From contig NZ_JAQQFV010000005.1 in assembly GCF_029675105.1 (NCBI RefSeq), forward strand, positions 1-64,000: a stretch of DNA of 64,000 nucleotides. The letters run 5' to 3'. The notes beneath the pieces are model-generated. The model was not told the origin of the DNA and ran no database searches. It saw only the letters and a list, made by a program, of their open reading frames with translations. The DNA is from Nocardia anocheti (GTDB taxonomy: Bacteria > Actinomycetota > Actinomycetes > Mycobacteriales > Mycobacteriaceae). Shown piece by piece: positions 7,829-17,803 of the stretch; the first letter of the stretch is position 1, and each line of letters begins with the position of its first letter. The position numbers were made by a program, and so were the translations under genes.

Positions 7829-7843
7829 TCTGTGTGCGGTCCC

Positions 7844-7880
7844 AGCGCGGGGACCGGGTTCGCCCTTGCGTCCCCGCGCT
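7844..7880 (+). terminator. Terminator after the LGFP lipoprotein gene
   Basis: AGCGCGGGGAC (7844-7854) pairs with GTCCCCGCGCT (7870-7880), 11 bp with a 15-nt loop, just after the stop and just before the desA2 promoter. Confidence 0.6.
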
Positions 7881-7906
7881 CGCGGCCGAGGTACTAGGTT
7901 GTCCTG

Positions 7907-8761
7907 GTGCAGAAAACTTTGACCGATCGTGAGCTGCTCGACGCGCTCGCGGGCGTGGTGGACACCAACCTCGACCGCCACATCGAGGCGGCCGAGGGCT
8001 GGCAGCCGCACGAGTTCGTGCCGTGGTCGGACGGGCGCAACTTCGCCTTCCTCGGTGGCACCGACTGGAACCCCGAGCAGGGCGAGCTCAGCGAGACCGC
8101 CGTCCTCGCGCTGACCGTGAGCGTGCTGGTCGCCGACAACCTGCCCTCGTATCACCGCGAGCTCGGCAAGCACCTGCGCACCGGCCCGTGGTGGCGCTGG
8201 GTGGGTCGCTGGACCGCCGAGGAGAACCGTCACGAGATCCTGATCCGCAACTACCTGATGGTGTCGCGGTCGGTGGACCCGGTGGCGCTCGAGCGGGCCC
8301 GCATGCAGCACATGACCGACGGCTTCAACCGTCCGCCGATGCACCTGATCGACGTGCTGGCCACCTGCGCGTTCGAAGAGGTCGCCGCGGGCATCCGGCA
8401 CCGCAACACCGCCGCGCTCGGCGAGAACCCGGTGGTCACCGCGATCTCCGAGAAGATCGCCGTCGACGACGAGCTGCAGGCGGAGTTCTTCGCCACGCTG
8501 GTCTCGGCGGCGCTGGACCTGGTCCCCGACCAGGCCGTGCGCGCCATCGCCGACCGCGTCGCCGACTTCCGCGTGCCGCACGTGGAGCTGCCCGGTGGCG
8601 GTTCCAGCGACGAGGCGCTGGCGGCGGCGGGCATCTACGATCCCGCCAAGGAAGCGGAGCTGGTGTTCGCACCGCTGCTGCGCCGCTGGAACATCTTCAC
8701 CCGCACCGACCTCGGCGAAGAAGGCGAAAAGGCCCGCGCGGAGCTCGCGCACCTGGCCTGA
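7907..8761 (+). CDS. desA2: Acyl-ACP desaturase-family protein DesA2
   Basis: A 284-residue four-helix-bundle ferritin-like protein of the plant-type acyl-ACP desaturase family, linked to mycolic-acid and fatty-acid desaturation. Metal-binding candidates are the Glu in GELSETAVLAL, the AEENRHE helix near 105-111 and CAFEEVAAGIRHRN near 160. Mycobacterial DesA2 is structurally atypical and its activity is debated, so catalysis is not assured. GTG 7907 lies 6 nt after TAGGTT, predicting a leaderless mRNA. In M. tuberculosis desA2 precedes phoH2; here it follows. Confidence 0.85.
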   Translation: MQKTLTDRELLDALAGVVDTNLDRHIEAAEGWQPHEFVPWSDGRNFAFLGGTDWNPEQGELSETAVLALTVSVLVADNLPSYHRELGKHLRTGPWWRWVGRWTAEENRHEILIRNYLMVSRSVDPVALERARMQHMTDGFNRPPMHLIDVLATCAFEEVAAGIRHRNTAALGENPVVTAISEKIAVDDELQAEFFATLVSAALDLVPDQAVRAIADRVADFRVPHVELPGGGSSDEALAAAGIYDPAKEAELVFAPLLRRWNIFTRTDLGEEGEKARAELAHLA

Positions 8762-8770
8762 TCCGGTCCT

Positions 8771-8808
8771 ACGAGAGGCCGTCACCCGCTCGGGTGACGG
8801 CCTCTCGT
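8771..8808. terminator. Bidirectional terminator between desA2 and fumC
   Basis: An 18-bp perfect inverted repeat (8771-8788 with 8791-8808) with almost no loop lies between convergent desA2 and fumC and can terminate both strands. Confidence 0.8.
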
Positions 8809-8812
8809 CGTC

Positions 8813-10216
<1,404 letters not shown>

Positions 10217-10293
10217 ATCACGACCCTAGGACGAGAACGCCGCGAATGGGGTTGCCACGTCAGCGGAAAATCCCACACCGTCCCCAGGAATAG

Positions 10294-10328
10294 ACCGAGC
10301 CCCGGGGCACGCTGCCTCGGGGCTCGGT
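10294..10328 (-). terminator. Terminator after glpX
   Basis: An 11-bp stem ACCGAGCCCCG/CGGGGCTCGGT with a 13-nt loop begins 10 nt after the glpX stop, separating glpX from fumC. Confidence 0.7.
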
Positions 10329-10338
10329 TCCGCCTATG

Positions 10339-11382
10339 TCACGGCAGCGGCGGGTTCGCGCTGTCGTCGCCGTCGAAGTCGACCGAGGAGTACTCGCGGA
10401 GCTTGGTGAGGCGGTGGTAGGCGTCGATCATGCGGACCGTGCCGGACTTGGAGCGCATGACGATCGACTGGGTCGAGGCGCCGCCGCCGAAGTAGCGCAC
10501 GCCGCGCAGCAGGTCGCCGTCGGTGACGCCGGTGGCGCAGAAGAAGACGTTCTCGCCCGCGACCAGGTCGGTGGTCGACAGGACGCGGTCCAGGTCGTGG
10601 CCCGCGTCGATGGCCTTCTGGCGCTCCTCGTCGTCCTTGGGGGCCAGCATGCCCTGCAGCTCGCCGCCCAGGCAGCGCAGCGCGGCGGCGGCGATGATGC
10701 CCTCGGGGGTGCCGCCGATGCCGACGAGGATGTCGACGCCGGACTCGGGGCGGGCCGCGGCGATGGCACCGGCGACGTCACCGTCGGAGATGAGCCGGAT
10801 GCGCGCGCCCGCGTCGCGGGTCTGCTGGATGATCTCGGCGTGGCGGGGGCGGTCCAGGATGCAGACCGTCAGGTCCGAGACCGAGGACTGCTTGGCCTTG
10901 GCCACCCGGCGGATGTTCTCGCCGATGGGGGCGGTGATGTCGATCGAGCCCGCGGCATCCGGGCCGACGGCGATCTTGTGCATGTAGAACACCGCGGAGG
11001 GGTCGAACATGGCGCCGCGCTCGGCGACCGCGAGCACCGAGATGGCGCCGGGGGAGCCCTTCGACATCAGCGTGGTGCCGTCGATCGGGTCGACCGCGAA
11101 GTCGACCTCGGGGCCGGTCCCGTCGCCGACGGACTCGCCGTTGTAGAGCATCGGCGCCTCGTCCTTCTCACCCTCGCCGATGACGACGACGCCGCGCATG
11201 GAGACCGAGCTGACCAGCTGACGCATGGCGTCGACCGCCGCACCGTCGCCGCCTTCCTTGTCGCCACGGCCGACCCAGCGGCCCGCGGCCATCGCTCCTG
11301 CCTCGGTGACGCGGACCAGCTCGAGTGCGAGGTTGCGGTCGGGTGCCTCGCGGCGGCTGGGGGCGGGCGATGATGCCGTCAT
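10339..11382 (-). CDS. glpX: Class II fructose-1,6-bisphosphatase
   Basis: Gluconeogenic enzyme hydrolysing fructose-1,6-bisphosphate, the main FBPase type in mycolic-acid bacteria. The 347-residue protein has [10 protein letters not shown] and DPIDGTT, the metal-binding motifs of the Li-sensitive phosphatase superfamily, then [10 protein letters not shown] and YFGGGA. ATG 11382 is supported by AAGGAGG about 11 nt upstream. The divergent neighbour is a DUF4245 protein, as in M. tuberculosis Rv1099c-Rv1100. Confidence 0.95.
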   Translation of the reverse strand: MTASSPAPSRREAPDRNLALELVRVTEAGAMAAGRWVGRGDKEGGDGAAVDAMRQLVSSVSMRGVVVIGEGEKDEAPMLYNGESVGDGTGPEVDFAVDPIDGTTLMSKGSPGAISVLAVAERGAMFDPSAVFYMHKIAVGPDAAGSIDITAPIGENIRRVAKAKQSSVSDLTVCILDRPRHAEIIQQTRDAGARIRLISDGDVAGAIAAARPESGVDILVGIGGTPEGIIAAAALRCLGGELQGMLAPKDDEERQKAIDAGHDLDRVLSTTDLVAGENVFFCATGVTDGDLLRGVRYFGGGASTQSIVMRSKSGTVRMIDAYHRLTKLREYSSVDFDGDDSANPPLP

Positions 11383-11509
11383 TGCGGGGTGCCTCCTTGG
11401 CGTTGGTGTTACGGGTGCATTGTCGCATTCGGAATCGGCACGCCCGTGCACGACCTCCCGCGCGGCCCCCTGGCGGTGCTGGTCAGGTGCCGAGTGGATA
11501 CTGGTAGCC

Positions 11510-12079
11510 GTGGCCCAGCAGAAGCACCGGATCTTCAACGACTATCGCGATCTGTTCTGGTCGCTGATCCCGTTGGTGCTGATCGCCATCGTGCTGGCGG
11601 GTGCGGCGAGCCAGTGCACCGTCGCGACCAACGGCCCGACCCAGGGTCAGGTGCCGCATTTCGACGTCGACGCGGCGCTGACCGCCGACGCCAGGAGCAT
11701 GCAGTTCCCGATCCGCAACCCGAAGGTGCCCCAGGACTGGGTCTCGAATTCCGGCAGCCGCGACACCGTGACCGCGGCCGGGGGCGGTCCGGTGAGCACC
11801 GTCGGCTACATCACCGCGCAGGGCACCTACATGCGCTACTCGCAGAGCAGCGCCTCGGAGGAAGCCCTCTCCCGCCACATCCTCGGCTCGCGCTATCCGA
11901 CCGGCACGGTCGATGTCGGCGGCCACAAGTGGGTCGTCTACACCGAGCCCACCGAGGAAACCGCCTGGATCGCCGACTTCGGTGACGTGCGCGTCCTGAT
12001 CACCGGCGCGGGTGACGAGGCCGCCTTCACCACCCTGGCCGAGGCGATCACCGCGGCCACGCCGCTGTCGAAGAAGTGA
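11510..12079 (+). CDS. DUF4245 membrane-anchored protein (Rv1100-like)
   Basis: A 189-residue protein with a short cytosolic start ([14 protein letters not shown]), one membrane anchor ([17 protein letters not shown], about 18-36) and an outward domain of about 150 residues. The domain has the family features [37 protein letters not shown] and [16 protein letters not shown]. Function is unknown. GTG 11510 is chosen because GATACT ends 7 nt upstream, consistent with a leaderless transcript, and the protein then starts like its mycobacterial homologues. Confidence 0.75.
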   Translation: MAQQKHRIFNDYRDLFWSLIPLVLIAIVLAGAASQCTVATNGPTQGQVPHFDVDAALTADARSMQFPIRNPKVPQDWVSNSGSRDTVTAAGGGPVSTVGYITAQGTYMRYSQSSASEEALSRHILGSRYPTGTVDVGGHKWVVYTEPTEETAWIADFGDVRVLITGAGDEAAFTTLAEAITAATPLSKK

Positions 12080-12097
12080 TCCCGCCGCGCTGACCCG

Positions 12098-12352
12098 CTA
12101 TTCGGCGGTGTCGAGATCGGCGCGCGACAGCGCGTCCTCGACGCGGCGGCGGGCACCGGCGAGGTGCTGTTCGCAGCGGGCCGCGAGCGCTTCGCCGCGT
12201 TCCCAGAGGGTGAGCGAGTCGTCGAGGTCCAGGCCGCCCTGTTCGAGCATCTTCACGACATTGATGAGTTCGTCGCGGGCGCGCTCGTAGCCGAAACCGG
12301 CGATCTCGGCGAGGGAGTCGGCGGCGGTGGTCTCGGAGCCGGTGTCGGCCAC
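12098..12352 (-). CDS. xseB: Exodeoxyribonuclease VII small subunit
   Basis: An 84-residue helical subunit of ExoVII, which degrades single-stranded DNA to acid-soluble oligonucleotides. It has the family core YERARDELINVV, MLEQGGLDLDDSLTLWERGEAL and CEQHLAGARRRVEDAL. The GTG start lies two nucleotides after the xseA stop, so it is the second gene of an xseAB operon with translational coupling. It is convergent with the DUF4245 gene across 18 nt. Confidence 0.92.
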   Translation of the reverse strand: MADTGSETTAADSLAEIAGFGYERARDELINVVKMLEQGGLDLDDSLTLWERGEALAARCEQHLAGARRRVEDALSRADLDTAE

Positions 12353-12354
12353 GG

Positions 12355-13647
12355 TCAGGTCCTCTTCTCGTCGGTGGTCTTCGGCGTCAGGCGCTGGGTG
12401 CCCAGGGCCGCGGCGGAGACGGCGCCGTCGGCGACCCGGATCCGCAGCTGGCTGCCCGCGGGGGCGTCCTCGATCGACCGGACGACATGGCGTTCGGGCC
12501 CGGCCACTCGCTGCACGACAGCGTAACCACGCGCCAGCGTGGCGGCCGGACCCACCGCCGTGAGTTTCTCGCGCAGGTACACGGTGGTGGTCGCTTCGGC
12601 GCGCAGTAGGTGGTCGATGCTGCGCTGGGCCGCGGTGCGCCAGCGTTCCAGCTCGTCGTGGCGGTGCCCGAGTTCGCGCAGCGGGTCGGCCAGGACCGGC
12701 CGTGAGCGCAACTGCGCCAGCGTGTGTTCCTCGCGTCGCACCCAGCCGCGCAGCGCGGCCGCCGCGCGTTCGCGCATCTCGCGCACCCCCGCCAGTTCGG
12801 CCGCGGCGTCGGGCACGATCCGCTTGGCGGCGTCGGTCGGGGTGGCCGCGCGCAGGTCGGCGACCAGGTCGAGCAGCGGGTTGTCGGGTTCGTGGCCGAT
12901 GGCGCTGACGATCGGCGTGCGCGCGGTGGCGACCGCCCGGCACAGCGCCTCGTCGGAGAACGGCAGCAGATCCTCGGTGCTGCCGCCGCCACGGGCCAGC
13001 ACGATCACCTCGACATCGGGGTCGCGATCCAGCTCGGCCAGCGCCTCCAGCATCTGCGGCACCGCCGTGGGCCCCTGCACCGCCGTGTTCCGGATGACGA
13101 AACGTACTGCGGGCCACCGCTGCTGGGCCACACTGAGCACGTCGCGTTCGGCCGCGCTCGCGCGCCCGGTGATCAGTCCGACGGTGCCCGGCAGGAACGG
13201 CAGTGGTCGCTTGAGTTTCGCGTCGAAGAGCCCTTCGGCGCCCAACAGTGCCTTGAGCCGCTCGATCCGGGCCAGCAGCTCACCGATGCCGACCGCTCGG
13301 ATCTCGGTGACCCGCAACGAGATCGTGCCGCGTCCGGTGAAGAACTGCAGCTTGCCGTAGACCACCACCCGGCTGCCCTCGGTGAGCGGCACCGGCAGCC
13401 TGCGCAGCAGATCGGGATCACAGGTCAGCGACAGTGACATGTCTGCGGAGGTGTCGCGCAGCACCAGGAACGCCGTGCGCGTCCCCGGCCGCAGATTGAT
13501 CTGGGTGACCTGCCCCTCCACCCAGATACTGCCCAGCCGCTCGATCCACTGCGCGACCTTCACGGCCACCGACCGCACCGGATACGGCTGCTCGGCCGAA
13601 TTGGCCGGAGCACCCGCCTGCCCGCCCGCGCCACCCTCGGTAGTCAT
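12355..13647 (-). CDS. xseA: Exodeoxyribonuclease VII large subunit
   Basis: Catalytic subunit of ExoVII, 430 residues. An N-terminal OB fold (about 20-120, [23 protein letters not shown] region) is followed by the nuclease domain with [32 protein letters not shown] and [13 protein letters not shown], then a helical C-terminal part that assembles with XseB. The start at 13647 has no obvious strong ribosome site. An intergenic structured element at 13680-13808 lies upstream. Confidence 0.93.
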   Translation of the reverse strand: MTTEGGAGGQAGAPANSAEQPYPVRSVAVKVAQWIERLGSIWVEGQVTQINLRPGTRTAFLVLRDTSADMSLSLTCDPDLLRRLPVPLTEGSRVVVYGKLQFFTGRGTISLRVTEIRAVGIGELLARIERLKALLGAEGLFDAKLKRPLPFLPGTVGLITGRASAAERDVLSVAQQRWPAVRFVIRNTAVQGPTAVPQMLEALAELDRDPDVEVIVLARGGGSTEDLLPFSDEALCRAVATARTPIVSAIGHEPDNPLLDLVADLRAATPTDAAKRIVPDAAAELAGVREMRERAAAALRGWVRREEHTLAQLRSRPVLADPLRELGHRHDELERWRTAAQRSIDHLLRAEATTTVYLREKLTAVGPAATLARGYAVVQRVAGPERHVVRSIEDAPAGSQLRIRVADGAVSAAALGTQRLTPKTTDEKRT

Positions 13648-13679
13648 ACGACAGGTATACGCGGCCCCACCGACACATC

Positions 13680-13808
13680 AAAAAGGCGGCCGCATCGGCG
13701 CCGAAGGCGCGGATCGCGGCCGCCTCGATTCTGGACTGACTGACGAAGAGAAGGAGCGAAGCGACTGAACGCAGGAGGGAAGAATCGAGGCCCCCCGGGC
13801 CGCGATCC
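13680..13808. repeat. Structured palindromic element (copy C) that also carries a minus-strand terminator
   Basis: An outer 11-bp stem (13711-13721 with 13798-13808), a one-sided 6-nt bulge at 13792-13797 and an inner 11-bp stem (13722-13732 with 13781-13791) enclose a 48-nt purine-rich loop containing GACGAAG and AAGGAGC. The same plan is seen in the elements at 27910-28000 and 32016-32110. The left part also offers a competing stem, GGCGGCCGC/GCGGCCGCC (13685-13693 with 13716-13724). On the minus strand this is followed by TTTTT, an intrinsic terminator for the 13830-14426 gene. The two folds share bases and cannot coexist. Confidence 0.65.
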
Positions 13809-13829
13809 CCGCGGCGCCAGCCGCCCATG

Positions 13830-14426
13830 TCACTGCGCTTGAACGGTGGCGATCCGGTTGGTCAGCATGGTGACGAACGGGGCGCGGGCGCGGGTCTGCT
13901 GCTCGAAGGCCAGCAGCTGGGCCAGCTCCTCCACGGTCAGCATCCGCAGCCGGGCGCGCAGCTGGGCCAGCGTCATCGACGGGTAGTCGTAGCGGATCGC
14001 GACCTCGGGGGCCTCGACCTCGGCGGGCTCGTCGGCGGCGGGTTCGTCGACGGTCTCGGTCTCGAGCAGCAGCAGCGTCGCGGGGGCGACCTCACCGTTG
14101 ACGGGCGCGACCGGCGCTTCCTCGGTGAACAGGTCGAAGCGGCTGGCGTAGCCGTTGGTGGCCGCGGCGGGCTCGGGCGCGATGTCCTCGTCGAAGGTCG
14201 CCCACTCGGGCTGTTCCTGCGGTGCCGAGCCGAGGCGCTCGAACACGGCGTCACCCTTGAGCGCGAGGCTGGTGACGAACTGCTGCAGATGCATGGTGGT
14301 CTGCAACACGCGACTCAGGGCCGTGATGGGGAGATTCACAGCCGCGACCGGGAGCCGCCTGGTCTCTTCTAAGGCATATACGGCGGCACCGGCGGCGACC
14401 CGGGCCACGAACGGAGGTCGGAACAT
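13830..14426 (-). CDS. Rv1109c-like lipid-droplet-associated-type protein
   Basis: A 198-residue protein conserved beside ispH in mycolic-acid bacteria. The N-terminal 70 residues (FVARVAAGAAVYALEETRRL, then AVNLPITALSRVLQTTMHLQ) form amphipathic helices. An acidic, Pro/Ala-rich linker follows (about 75-145). The C-terminus MTLAQLRARLRMLTVEELAQ looks like a short helical hairpin. I recall homologues annotated as lipid-droplet-associated; the amphipathic N-terminus fits membrane or droplet binding. It is divergent from ispH and ends in an intrinsic terminator. Confidence 0.65.
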   Translation of the reverse strand: MFRPPFVARVAAGAAVYALEETRRLPVAAVNLPITALSRVLQTTMHLQQFVTSLALKGDAVFERLGSAPQEQPEWATFDEDIAPEPAAATNGYASRFDLFTEEAPVAPVNGEVAPATLLLLETETVDEPAADEPAEVEAPEVAIRYDYPSMTLAQLRARLRMLTVEELAQLLAFEQQTRARAPFVTMLTNRIATVQAQ

Positions 14427-14540
14427 GGTCCCAGCCTGCCGCAAACGGTCTGTGATGCAAAGGTCCAGCCTGCCCGAATGTGACTTTCGCCCCTCGAACC
14501 GCCCGGATCGCGCCGTCCGCGCGCGTATACCCTGGGGGAC

Positions 14541-15560
14541 ATGACCTCGGCAATTCCCTTGAACGTCGGTATCGCGCGCTCGGCGGGCGCGACTGCTGCC
14601 GGTGGCAAGCGCGTGCTGCTGGCCGAGCCCCGTGGCTACTGCGCGGGCGTCGACCGTGCCGTCGAGACCGTGGAGAAGGCGCTGGACAAGCACGGCGCCC
14701 CCATCTATGTGCGCAAGGAGATCGTGCACAACCGGCACGTGGTGGAGACGCTACGTGAGCGCGGGGTGGTCTTCGTCGACGAGAACGACGAGGTGCCCGA
14801 GGGCGCGCTGGTGGTGTTCTCCGCGCACGGGGTGGCGCCGACCGTGCACGAGAGCGCGGCGGCCCGCAATCTGCGCACCATCGACGCCACCTGTCCGCTG
14901 GTCACCAAGGTGCACCAGGAGGCCAAGCGCTTCGCCCGCGACGACTACGACATCCTGCTGATCGGTCACGAGGGCCACGAGGAGGTCGAGGGGACCGCCG
15001 GTGAGGCGCCCGAGCACGTGCAACTCGTCGACGGCCCCGCCTCGGTGGACGCGGTGACCGTGCGCGATCCGGCCAAGGTGATCTGGCTGTCGCAGACCAC
15101 CCTGTCGGTGGACGAGACCATGGAGACCGTCGAGCGGCTGCGCGAGCGCTTCCCGACCTTGCAGGACCCGCCCAGCGATGACATCTGCTACGCCACCTCC
15201 AACCGTCAGACCGCGGTCAAGGCGATGGCGCCGGAATGCGATCTGGTGATCGTGGTCGGTTCGCGCAATTCCTCGAACTCGGTGCGCCTGGTCGAGGTGG
15301 CGTTGGGCGCTGGCGCGCGGGCCGCGTATCTGGTCGACTACGCCCGCGAAATCGACCCGGCCTGGCTCGACGGTGTGCGGACCGTCGGCATCACCTCGGG
15401 CGCGTCGGTGCCGGAGATCCTGGTCACCGGGGTGCTCGACCTGCTCGCCGAGCACGGTTTCGGTGAGGTGCAGCCGGTGACCACGGCCAACGAGACCCTG
15501 GTGTTCGCCCTGCCGCGCGAGCTGCGCCCGTCGCGCAAGGACGCCGCGGCCAAGAGCTGA
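14541..15560 (+). CDS. ispH: 4-hydroxy-3-methylbut-2-enyl diphosphate reductase
   Basis: Last enzyme of the MEP isoprenoid pathway, reducing HMBPP to IPP and DMAPP with an iron-sulfur cluster. The three cluster cysteines are visible: Cys34 in RGYCAGV, one in [11 protein letters not shown] and one in [24 protein letters not shown] and GSRNSSNS supply substrate contacts. At 339 residues, it has a short non-conserved N-terminal extension. A GGGGG purine run precedes the ATG. It is the homologue of mycobacterial lytB2. Confidence 0.95.
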   Translation: MTSAIPLNVGIARSAGATAAGGKRVLLAEPRGYCAGVDRAVETVEKALDKHGAPIYVRKEIVHNRHVVETLRERGVVFVDENDEVPEGALVVFSAHGVAPTVHESAAARNLRTIDATCPLVTKVHQEAKRFARDDYDILLIGHEGHEEVEGTAGEAPEHVQLVDGPASVDAVTVRDPAKVIWLSQTTLSVDETMETVERLRERFPTLQDPPSDDICYATSNRQTAVKAMAPECDLVIVVGSRNSSNSVRLVEVALGAGARAAYLVDYAREIDPAWLDGVRTVGITSGASVPEILVTGVLDLLAEHGFGEVQPVTTANETLVFALPRELRPSRKDAAAKS

Positions 15561-15575
15561 CACCCGAGCAGAACA

Positions 15576-15606
15576 AACCCCCGCCGCGCAGGTCGCGGCG
15601 GGGGTT
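15576..15606. terminator. Bidirectional terminator between ispH and DUF6542 gene
   Basis: A 13-bp perfect stem (15576-15588 with 15594-15606) with a 5-nt loop, bordered by AAA on one side and TTG on the other, lies between convergent genes. Confidence 0.8.
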
Positions 15607-15615
15607 GTCGTCTGC

Positions 15616-16470
15616 TCAGCCCTTCTCGGGGCGGCGGCGTTCGGTGCGGGCCGAGTCGGCGCGGTCGCGGTAGCGCACATTCGGCTGCGGGTGCGGCGGG
15701 GCCTCACCACGTCGGCGTGGCACGCGGGCGGGTTCGGGCTCGCGGGCGCCGCGCGCGGCGCGGGGTTCCCGATTGCGGGCAGGGGCGGGGGCGCGCTTGG
15801 GGTCGCGCGGCTGACGGCGGGCCGGGCTGGCCATGTCGACCTCGGTGACCGGGTCGTCCAGGACGGCGGTGGCGCGCCGGGGACGTCGGCGAGCCTCGGC
15901 CGGGTCGGCGGCGGGCTCGGGACGGCGACGCTTGACCGGCTTGCGCTCCGGCGTGCGTTCGGCCTTGGGCTTGCGTTCGGGGCGCGGCTTGCGCTCGCCG
16001 CGCCGCTCGGTGGCCGGGCGCGCGGTCGCGGGGGCGCGCTTGGCCACGGCGATCCGGATACCGCCGATGAGCAGCACCAGCACGGTGGCCAGCATCATCG
16101 TCGGGAAGCGCTCCACCAGCGGGATGACCAGGTTCATCAGCACGTCTTTGATGGAGGTGGTGGCGCGTCCACCCAGGAGCTGGCAGGCCAGCGGCACCGC
16201 GAGGAACAGCAGCAGCGGCGGCATCACCATGGTGGCGAACAGCCCGCGCATGCGGACCGCGCACACGGCCAGCACGCAGCCGAAGACGTACAGCGCCGAG
16301 AACGTGCCGGTCGGGTAGGTCTCGCCGCCGAGCCCGTCGATCAGGAACCCCACCATCGTCGCGCCCGCGGCCAGCGCGATCGCGGCCCAGGCGGGGATGC
16401 CGGGCACCGAGGGCAGGATCGAACGTTGCGGCGCGGGCACCCGGGGTCGCGCACGTTGGGAAGCAGCCAC
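15616..16470 (-). CDS. DUF6542 membrane protein with Arg/Pro-rich cytosolic tail (Rv1111c-like)
   Basis: A 284-residue protein. Residues about 27-150 contain four hydrophobic segments (WAAIALAAGATMVGFLI, FSALYVFGCVLAVCAV, MVMPPLLLFLAVPLACQLL, MMLATVLVLLIGGIRI). The rest is an extremely basic, low-complexity tail rich in RRP, RKP and ARR. The tail is probably cytosolic and could bind nucleic acid or acidic lipids, but that is a guess. TAGTGT ends 6 nt before the GTG start, suggesting a leaderless mRNA. Function is unknown. Confidence 0.7.
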   Translation of the reverse strand: MAASQRARPRVPAPQRSILPSVPGIPAWAAIALAAGATMVGFLIDGLGGETYPTGTFSALYVFGCVLAVCAVRMRGLFATMVMPPLLLFLAVPLACQLLGGRATTSIKDVLMNLVIPLVERFPTMMLATVLVLLIGGIRIAVAKRAPATARPATERRGERKPRPERKPKAERTPERKPVKRRRPEPAADPAEARRRPRRATAVLDDPVTEVDMASPARRQPRDPKRAPAPARNREPRAARGAREPEPARVPRRRGEAPPHPQPNVRYRDRADSARTERRRPEKG

Positions 16471-16521
16471 CCTATGACACTAACTGCACATCGGCCCGGC
16501 GGGCGCTACGGCACGGAGAAC

Positions 16522-17670
16522 TCAGACACGATCCTCCGCCTCGGCGAACGCGACGACGCGCGGTCTGGTCTCGGTGAGCCGGATTGCCGGAAGCTCCTGA
16601 TCGGCGATCCCGAGGTCGTGCATCCGGCGCGCGGTGACCAGGACCCGCGACTCCACCGAGCCGACGGTGGCGTTGAAAGCGGCTACGGCCTTACCGAGAT
16701 TCACGCCGAGGGTGTCGAGGTGTTCGGCCACTTTGCCGACCCGGGTGTAGAGCTCCTTGCCCAATTGCTGCACCGTTGCCATATCACGAGACAGCGCCTC
16801 CTGCCGCCAGCTGAACGCCACCGTGCGTAACAGCGCGATGAGTGTAGTGGGGGTTGCCAGGATCACGTTCCGGCCGAACGCGTACTCGAGCAGGCCCGCG
16901 TCGGTGGTCAGCGCCGCGTCGAGGAACGGGTCACCGGGGACGAACAGCACCACGAACTCCGGTGCCGGGTCGAACGCGGCCCAGTACGCCTTGTCGGCCA
17001 GCTGGTCGACGTGGGCGCGCAGTTGCTTGGCGTGTCGGGCCAGCAGTTGATCGCGACCGGACGGGTCGTCGGTGGTGGCGGCGTCGAGGTAGGCCGTGAA
17101 GGGGACTTTCGCGTCGACCACGATGTGTCTGCCTCCGGCCAGGCGTACCACCAGGTCGGGGCGCACCGCGCCGCGGTCGTCGCCGCCGTGGCGATGGACC
17201 TGGGTGTCGAAGTCGCAGTGCCTGGTCATCCCGGCCAGCTCGACGACGCGTTCGAGTTGGATCTCGCCCCAGCGCCCGCGGATCTGCGGTGCCCGCAGCG
17301 CCGCCACCAGTTGCCCGGTCTGATCGGAGAGCCGATGCGAGGTGCGCTGCATTCCGGCGACCTGCTCGCGCAGCCCCGAATACGCGTCGATCCGATGATG
17401 TTCGACCTGTCTGATCTGCTGTTCCAGCGCGCCGACCGCCGCCCGCAGCGGATCGACCAGCGCGCCGACCGCGGCCGAATGTCTGCGTGCCGCATCCTCG
17501 TTCGCCGCGTGCAGCGATTGTTGCAGCAACCGCTGGTTGTCCTCGGCCGCGGCGAGCCGCGCCTCGGCGGTGGCCGCGCGTTGCCCACCGCGGGCGGCAC
17601 GGCTCAACCAGCCGAGACCGAACCCGGCACCGAAAACCAAGACGAGCGCGACGAGCATCGAAGCGGTCAT
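16522..17670 (-). CDS. rmuC: RmuC-family DNA recombination protein
   Basis: A 382-residue membrane-tethered member of the RmuC family, proposed nucleases that limit inversion between repeats. An N-terminal membrane helix (MLVALVLVFGAGFGLGW) precedes a coiled coil (about 30-120) and the PD-(D/E)XK-like core: RGRWGEIQLERVVELAGM, RPDLVVRLAGGRHIVVDAKVP and PEFVVLFVPGDPFLDAAL. ATG 17670 places the membrane helix at the very N-terminus as expected. It is divergent from sbcCD, a functionally related DNA-end-processing operon. Confidence 0.88.
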   Translation of the reverse strand: MTASMLVALVLVFGAGFGLGWLSRAARGGQRAATAEARLAAAEDNQRLLQQSLHAANEDAARRHSAAVGALVDPLRAAVGALEQQIRQVEHHRIDAYSGLREQVAGMQRTSHRLSDQTGQLVAALRAPQIRGRWGEIQLERVVELAGMTRHCDFDTQVHRHGGDDRGAVRPDLVVRLAGGRHIVVDAKVPFTAYLDAATTDDPSGRDQLLARHAKQLRAHVDQLADKAYWAAFDPAPEFVVLFVPGDPFLDAALTTDAGLLEYAFGRNVILATPTTLIALLRTVAFSWRQEALSRDMATVQQLGKELYTRVGKVAEHLDTLGVNLGKAVAAFNATVGSVESRVLVTARRMHDLGIADQELPAIRLTETRPRVVAFAEAEDRV

Positions 17671-17766
17671 AGCGGCGATAGTGCCCGAGGCCACCGACAA
17701 GTTCGCAATCGCCGGGCAACCCGGCGGGTCGCCACGCCGGTGAATCACACCGATGTAGTGCGTCGA

Positions 17767-17796
17767 TTGAATCTTGTCGGGGGTGTGCCCTACGGT
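17767..17796 (+). promoter_or_regulatory. sbcDC promoter
   Basis: TTGAAT (17767-17772) and TACGGT (17791-17796) are separated by 18 bp. The -10 ends 7 nt before the sbcD ATG, so transcription should begin at or next to the start codon (leaderless). Confidence 0.6.
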
Positions 17797-17803
17797 TCGC
17801 GGC

